A stretch of 20,450 bases of DNA. Origin: Methyloglobulus sp. (lineage in GTDB: Bacteria; Pseudomonadota; Gammaproteobacteria; Methylococcales; Methylomonadaceae). The notes under the pieces were generated by a model, which saw nothing but the letters and a program-made list of their open reading frames with translations, did no database searches and had not been told where the DNA came from. Positions within the stretch are counted from its first letter, which is position 1, and every line of letters starts with the position of its first letter. Below, in pieces: positions 17,201 through 20,450 of this stretch. The stretch is from the NCBI GenBank assembly GCA_013140405.1, contig JABFSV010000409.1, forward strand, positions 1 through 20,450, in the 5' to 3' direction. The position numbers were made by a program, and so were the translations under genes.

Positions 17201-20200
17201 CACCGAGCCGTTTATCGGAGTGATAAATCATGTCTAGCAGGAGATGTTGCCAGTGTTTGAACATTCGCTCAATTTGTACACTATCAAAACGTTCGTATTG
17301 ATAAGATATTTGCAAATAAAGCTTCGGACCCGGGATTACGACACCATTGATCGGATAATTCGTATGGGTTCGATGCCGCGAATTAACGAACCACCAAGTG
17401 CCATCTTCACAATGCAACGCGGGATCCACCGGCGCGTTCTCGAAAGCCAACACATGCTGGAAAAGATCAAGCCCTCCAGATAGCTCACTCCATTCTTGAA
17501 TTTGAGTTAAAGAGGGGTACTCGAATTCTCGGATTTCAAGAGTTTGCTGCTGAATGTTGTGCAGAAATTCCTGCAATGATTGTTCTGGATTAATTCGAAC
17601 TCTAAGCGGTAAGCTATTGATAAACAACCCTAACATTGATTCAATCCCCGGTAATCCGGCAGGGCGTCCTGCTACTGTGATGCCGAATAGAACTTCTGCG
17701 CATCCGCTGTAGTGACTGAGAAGTAATGCCCAAGTAGCTTGAACTATCGTGTTAAGCGTCAGATAGCTGCGTCTTGCTAAGAAATGCAGGGCCTCTGTAT
17801 CTTCTACAGAAAGAAACACACGTAAGTCCTTCACTTCGCGAATCATTTTTTGATCATCCGCAACCAGACGATCTATCACAAGAGGCGTGGGTTCTGAGAA
17901 GTCTTGCAAATAGCCGCGCCAAAACTGCTCCGCTGCCGCCACGTCCTGTTGTAGTAGCCATTCAATGTAATCACTAAAAGCTGGTCCCACATTTTTTACA
18001 GTAAACTCATGTTGAATCAAGCTCGTGTAATGATCCCTAAGTTCCGTAAGTATTAAGGAGGTACACCAGGCGTCTAATAAAATATGATGATGACTCCTTA
18101 TCAACAGGTATCGCCTATCGCCGAGTCGGAACAGTCTGATTCGCAAGGGTGCTGCCGAACCAAGATCAAATCCTTCCCGTCGTTCTGTAGCCAGCAACTC
18201 CTCCAAGCGAGCTTCTTGTTCGGAATCCGACAAGCCCTGCCAATCATAATAGTCGAATGGCAAAGTCATTCGGCGCTTAACGACCTGATGCGGCTGCGTT
18301 TGGGTGTCCCAGAAAAAAATAGTTCGCAGAATAGGATGACGATCTACAATCATCTGCCACGCTTCACGGAAAACATCGATATCAACCGAACCCTCGATCC
18401 AGTAGCGATGCTGCATCAGATAAACCCCTGAATGAGGTTGCAACAGCGTATGGAAGAGAAGCCCTGCTTGCATGGGGGTTGCAGGATAGATATCCTCGAC
18501 ATCAGGTACGGCTTGACGGATTTGCTCAATCTCTTCCAAAGTTAGGGATGCTAATGGAAATTCAGCCACTGCGATTTCACTTTGCTCTGTAATTGCCCCG
18601 CCTTCTATAAGTTCGCCCGGAATCTTCGCCATCTTTTCCATGAACGGAGCCAGTTCCGCAACCGTTTGATGCTGAAAGATCTGCCTCGGCGATAAATTCA
18701 GCCCTGCCCGGCGGGCGCGACTGGCCATCTGAATACTCAGAATGGAATCGCCGCCTAAGCTAAAAAAGTTATCGTGGATGCCAATCCGCTCAACGCGTAG
18801 CACCTCGGCCCAGATTGTAACCAGCGCGGTTTCCGCGTCATTCCTTGGCGCAACGTATTGATGCGCCACACAACTGCCGGGATCGGGCTTGGGTAAGGCC
18901 TTGCGATCCAGTTTTCCGTTCGCTGTCAGCGGCAATTTTTTAAGAAAAACGAAGGCTGACGGCACCATATAGTCCGGTAAAGCATTCCTGACATAAATAC
19001 GCAGCGCTTCCTGATCGGGCTCGACGCCAACCGGGACAATATAGGCTGCCAGCCGCTTGATGCCGGGGCTGTCTTCCCAAGCGCTGACGGTGGCGCCACT
19101 CACATCAGGATGCGCACATAAGTACGCTTCAATTTCGCCGGGTTCGATGCGGAATCCGCGTATTTTCAGCTGATGATCGGCGCGGCCGAGAAATTCGACA
19201 AGGCCATCGCTTCTATAGCGGGCCAAATCGCCCGTGCGGTACAACCTCTTGCCTAACATGGCTTGCGGCTTTAGTGTTGCGGCTGCCGGCTTGGCTCCTT
19301 TCCCAGTTTCCAGGACTGCAAACGGGTCAGGAATAAAACGTTCGGCGGTTAAATCCGGCCGGTTCAAATAGCCTTGCGCTACGCCTATGCCGCCGATATA
19401 CAGTTCTCCGGGAACACCGACAGGCACAGGCTCCAGATTTTCATCGAGAATATAGGTTTGGCTGTTGGCAATGGGGCGGCCGATTGGCGCCGATACATCC
19501 GAAGCATTTCCATGCGTTTTCATAGCCACCGGATAGATCAGCGCACCGATGGTAGCTTCTGTGGGGCCGTAGTGATTGAATACCCTACATTCGGGACGTA
19601 TAGACGCAACGCGCGCAATCAAGGCATTTTGAAGAACATCGCCGCCAAAGATCAGCGTTCGTCGTGGTGCAATATTTTTACCTTCGGCGGAATCGAGCAA
19701 GGCGGCAAAATGGGACGGCACAATCTTCATCACGTCTATTGGATTGCGCTCAATGTAACTAGCCACTAAGCGTCCGTCCGTGGTTGTGTCGTGATCGAGG
19801 ATATGCAGACAACCGCCTGAAACCAACGAAGCAAACAGAACGGTATTGCCGAGATCCGCCGCAGGCGTAGACATCAAGGCATACTGAAGACCGGCTTCGG
19901 CCTGGATTTGTCCGGCGATGGCTTGTGTGTAATTGACCAGGCTACGATGGGATACGGCGACCCCTTTAGATTGCCCGGTCGACCCCGACGTGTAAATGAC
20001 ATAAGCGCAATGATCCGGCATGGCCCTGGGGCGTTTATCCACTATCGGCGCTATTGCCGGCTCCTGCGCCTCATCCATGTTGAGCCGGGTGCTTACAGGC
20101 AACTTGGCAGTTTTGTATAAACCGCATTGGGTCAATAAAACATCAACCCCGGCATCGCCAAGCATATGGGCGACCCGTTCTGCGGGAAAATCGGCATCGA

Positions 20201-20450
20201 TAGGAACGTATGCTGCCCCGGTTTTCAATACGGCCAAAATGCCGATGATAAAATTCACGGAACGCTCGACGCATATACCTATTCTGGCACCCGGACTTAC
20301 TCCATGAGTAATCAGATGATGCGCCCACACTCGGGCAGCTACGTTCAATTCCCCATAAGTAAGACGCTCTCCATTGCAGACGACGGCCTCGACATTCGGC
20401 GTTCTTGCCGCTTGAGCCTCGAAAAGCTGGTACATGCAAGAATCTTCGGA
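14286..20450 (-). CDS. NRPS, A-T-C-A(MT)-T, partial at its N-terminus
   Basis: The frame is open to the right edge; the five codons before the first in-frame ATG (20435) read SEDSC and fit a normal pre-A1 motif, so the gene continues upstream. Residues below count from that Met (2049 visible). A1 at about 1-515: YTSGSTGQSKG 148-158, NHYGPTEAT 287-295, ANGK 505-508. T1: LGGDSI, Ser564. C at about 645-1090: HHILLDAW 783-790. A2 at about 1105-1930: FTSGSTGMPKG 1289-1299. The inserted methyltransferase occupies about 1591-1880. T2: LGGHSL, Ser1977. There is no thioesterase or reductase. A1 code D-L-T-K-I-G-H-I-G+K differs from the classic aspartate code DLTKVGHIGK at one position. A2 code D-I-W-E-I-C-A-D-D+K has three acidic positions and fits a basic residue; I recall DIWE..DD codes for 2,4-diaminobutyrate, less surely. 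The final domain must pass its chain to another protein. Confidence 0.96.
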   Translation of the reverse strand, partial: SEDSCMYQLFEAQAARTPNVEAVVCNGERLTYGELNVAARVWAHHLITHGVSPGARIGICVERSVNFIIGILAVLKTGAAYVPIDADFPAERVAHMLGDAGVDVLLTQCGLYKTAKLPVSTRLNMDEAQEPAIAPIVDKRPRAMPDHCAYVIYTSGSTGQSKGVAVSHRSLVNYTQAIAGQIQAEAGLQYALMSTPAADLGNTVLFASLVSGGCLHILDHDTTTDGRLVASYIERNPIDVMKIVPSHFAALLDSAEGKNIAPRRTLIFGGDVLQNALIARVASIRPECRVFNHYGPTEATIGALIYPVAMKTHGNASDVSAPIGRPIANSQTYILDENLEPVPVGVPGELYIGGIGVAQGYLNRPDLTAERFIPDPFAVLETGKGAKPAAATLKPQAMLGKRLYRTGDLARYRSDGLVEFLGRADHQLKIRGFRIEPGEIEAYLCAHPDVSGATVSAWEDSPGIKRLAAYIVPVGVEPDQEALRIYVRNALPDYMVPSAFVFLKKLPLTANGKLDRKALPKPDPGSCVAHQYVAPRNDAETALVTIWAEVLRVERIGIHDNFFSLGGDSILSIQMASRARRAGLNLSPRQIFQHQTVAELAPFMEKMAKIPGELIEGGAITEQSEIAVAEFPLASLTLEEIEQIRQAVPDVEDIYPATPMQAGLLFHTLLQPHSGVYLMQHRYWIEGSVDIDVFREAWQMIVDRHPILRTIFFWDTQTQPHQVVKRRMTLPFDYYDWQGLSDSEQEARLEELLATERREGFDLGSAAPLRIRLFRLGDRRYLLIRSHHHILLDAWCTSLILTELRDHYTSLIQHEFTVKNVGPAFSDYIEWLLQQDVAAAEQFWRGYLQDFSEPTPLVIDRLVADDQKMIREVKDLRVFLSVEDTEALHFLARRSYLTLNTIVQATWALLLSHYSGCAEVLFGITVAGRPAGLPGIESMLGLFINSLPLRVRINPEQSLQEFLHNIQQQTLEIREFEYPSLTQIQEWSELSGGLDLFQHVLAFENAPVDPALHCEDGTWWFVNSRHRTHTNYPINGVVIPGPKLYLQISYQYERFDSVQIERMFKHWQHLLLDMIYHSDKRLGELAMLADAERRQILMDWNQTKHSYSAPCDMVALFEAQAVLTPDAIAVAFQGQALTYFELNSRVNRVTHALLSEGIGPETLIAIFNDRGIDYLVMMLSVFKAGSAYLPLDPSHPDVRIAQVLKESGVELLLTGTSYFEHALALAGMVGDGLGTRGGVTHGVVAHGTNASASLSLQVVFQPDVLILEELESCKDQVDNPPGYHTPDNLAFVIFTSGSTGMPKGAMVEYKGMFNNLITKVPTLGLTGRDVIAQTAGQCFDISVWQHLTALVCGARIEIFPDEIVKEPNQLLSQLAECGVTILEAVPSMIQMLLEIVDEAIELPKLRWLIACGEAFPPELCRRWMGRFPHVKVLNAYGPAECSDDVSYYEVPARPNETETIVPIGRPVHNTRLYLLDRWLEPVPIGVPGEICVAGIQVGRGYLNRPDLTAEKFIPDPFDETGQRLYRTGDLGRYREDGTIEFLGRIDHQVKIRGIRIEPGEIEETILRHPKVKEGTVIVRKYNAMDTRLIAYVVPKFRYSPIVNGYQRYELPNGMAIVPYLKKEADYLYQDIFEHQIYLRHGISLNDNDCVFDVGANIGFFSLFVQRHWPNAKIFAFEPIPPLFHILETNKNLYAERALVFQCGLSDKNTTVPFTFYPKSSLLSGRYADHRVEAQVVKTFIQNEEGADGFDQIRDNPFLEELLHEQLQEQIYHCQLLTISDVIRENNIDQIDLLKIDVERSELDVLLGIEIKDWDKIKQIVIEVEDSDGRLDSITGLLEENGFTYVIEQESLLRGTLLFNVYATRSSRSISNQSNPDEPITSSEADCDSSLLSAGELTDFLSARLPLYMVPSVFTIMDQMPLTANGKIDRKKLPDPDLSHLQKNQYVAPRNPTEEILSAIWKEVLDVAQVSVEDNFFDLGGHSLLAVQVLSRIRRAFGVEVPLRRLFEATTIEALALLVEEFLIEHLNSLSEEEAEALLIDDEEGVSMDLKQQRD
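14796..15665 (-). other. FkbM-like methyltransferase domain inserted in the second A domain
   Basis: About 290 residues (1591-1880 of the visible NRPS) interrupt the A domain after core motif A8 (IDHQVKIRGIRIEPGEIE, 1540-1557) and before A9/A10 (LPLYMVPS 1899-1906; ANGKIDRKKLP 1918-1928). The insert has VFDVGANIGFF (1645-1655, SAM motif I), FAFEPIPP (1669-1676) and LLKIDVERSELDVLLGI (1787-1803), the FkbM-family series; the usual Gly of KIDVEG is Arg here. Interrupted A domains with embedded methyltransferases are known and methylate the tethered or activated amino acid. FkbM members are typically O-methyltransferases. The target here is unknown. Local G+C falls to about one third (20 of 60 at 15001-15060; 19 of 60 at 15061-15120), against 35 of 60 at 14401-14460 and 37 of 60 at 15841-15900. 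Confidence 0.88.

Noticed and set aside
15900..19400. Direct repeats between the two A domains as mobile DNA
   Set aside because: The similarity follows conserved A-domain core motifs (for example NRPDLTAE and FIPDPF) and reflects module homology.
1..20450. CRISPR arrays, tRNA/rRNA genes, insertion sequences
   Set aside because: I saw no regularly spaced repeats, no cloverleaf-like or rRNA segments, and no transposase motifs on either strand.

Overview
The window is one continuous run of minus-strand genes that reads as most of a siderophore biosynthesis, export, maturation and uptake locus from a Gram-negative bacterium. A TonB-dependent outer-membrane receptor, a periplasmic Ntn-type acylase and a PvdE/SyrD-type peptide exporter all require a two-membrane cell, and the set resembles the pyoverdine systems of pseudomonads. 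GC content is moderate and uneven. A gammaproteobacterium is likely. A methanotroph-type Methylococcales genome is a guess, based only on memory of similar dispersed palindromes there.

Layout in transcription order (right to left). (1) 20450-14286: an NRPS entering from beyond the right edge, A-T-C-A-T in the visible part, with a methyltransferase domain inserted inside the second A domain. (2) 14188-11966: a TonB-dependent siderophore receptor. (3) 11863-10643: a PepSY-type membrane protein. (4) 10611-7189: a one-module NRPS (C-A-T). (5) 7192-6959: an unrecognised 77-codon ORF overlapping both neighbours by ATGA. (6) 6962-5679: a free-standing thioester reductase. (7) 5622-3235: a penicillin-acylase-family hydrolase. 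(8) about 3148-1415: a cyclic-peptide-type ABC exporter, preceded by a possible 24-codon leader ORF. (9) 1190 to the left edge: a class I methyltransferase with an N-terminal zinc ribbon, cut by the window edge and separated from the rest by 224 bases that hold two weak Fur-box-like sequences.

Proposed joint function (inference): the NRPSs build a peptide containing aspartate (strong specificity-code match), probably a basic residue such as 2,4-diaminobutyrate, and an unassigned residue. No thioesterase domain is visible, so the stand-alone reductase probably releases the chain as an aldehyde or alcohol, perhaps giving a cyclic imine. The exporter would carry the product to the periplasm, the acylase may remove a fatty acyl chain there (as PvdQ does in pyoverdine maturation), and the receptor would import the ferric complex. 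Two methylations are suggested, one by the domain inside the NRPS and one by the separate methyltransferase.

No RNA gene, CRISPR array, insertion sequence or transposase is visible. No thioesterase, MbtH protein, sigma factor or amino-acid hydroxylase lies in the window. The most unusual points are the methyltransferase inserted between core motifs A8 and A9 with an AT-rich footprint, the doubly coupled 77-codon ORF, the leader ORF coupled to the exporter, and the combination of reductive release with pyoverdine-like maturation.
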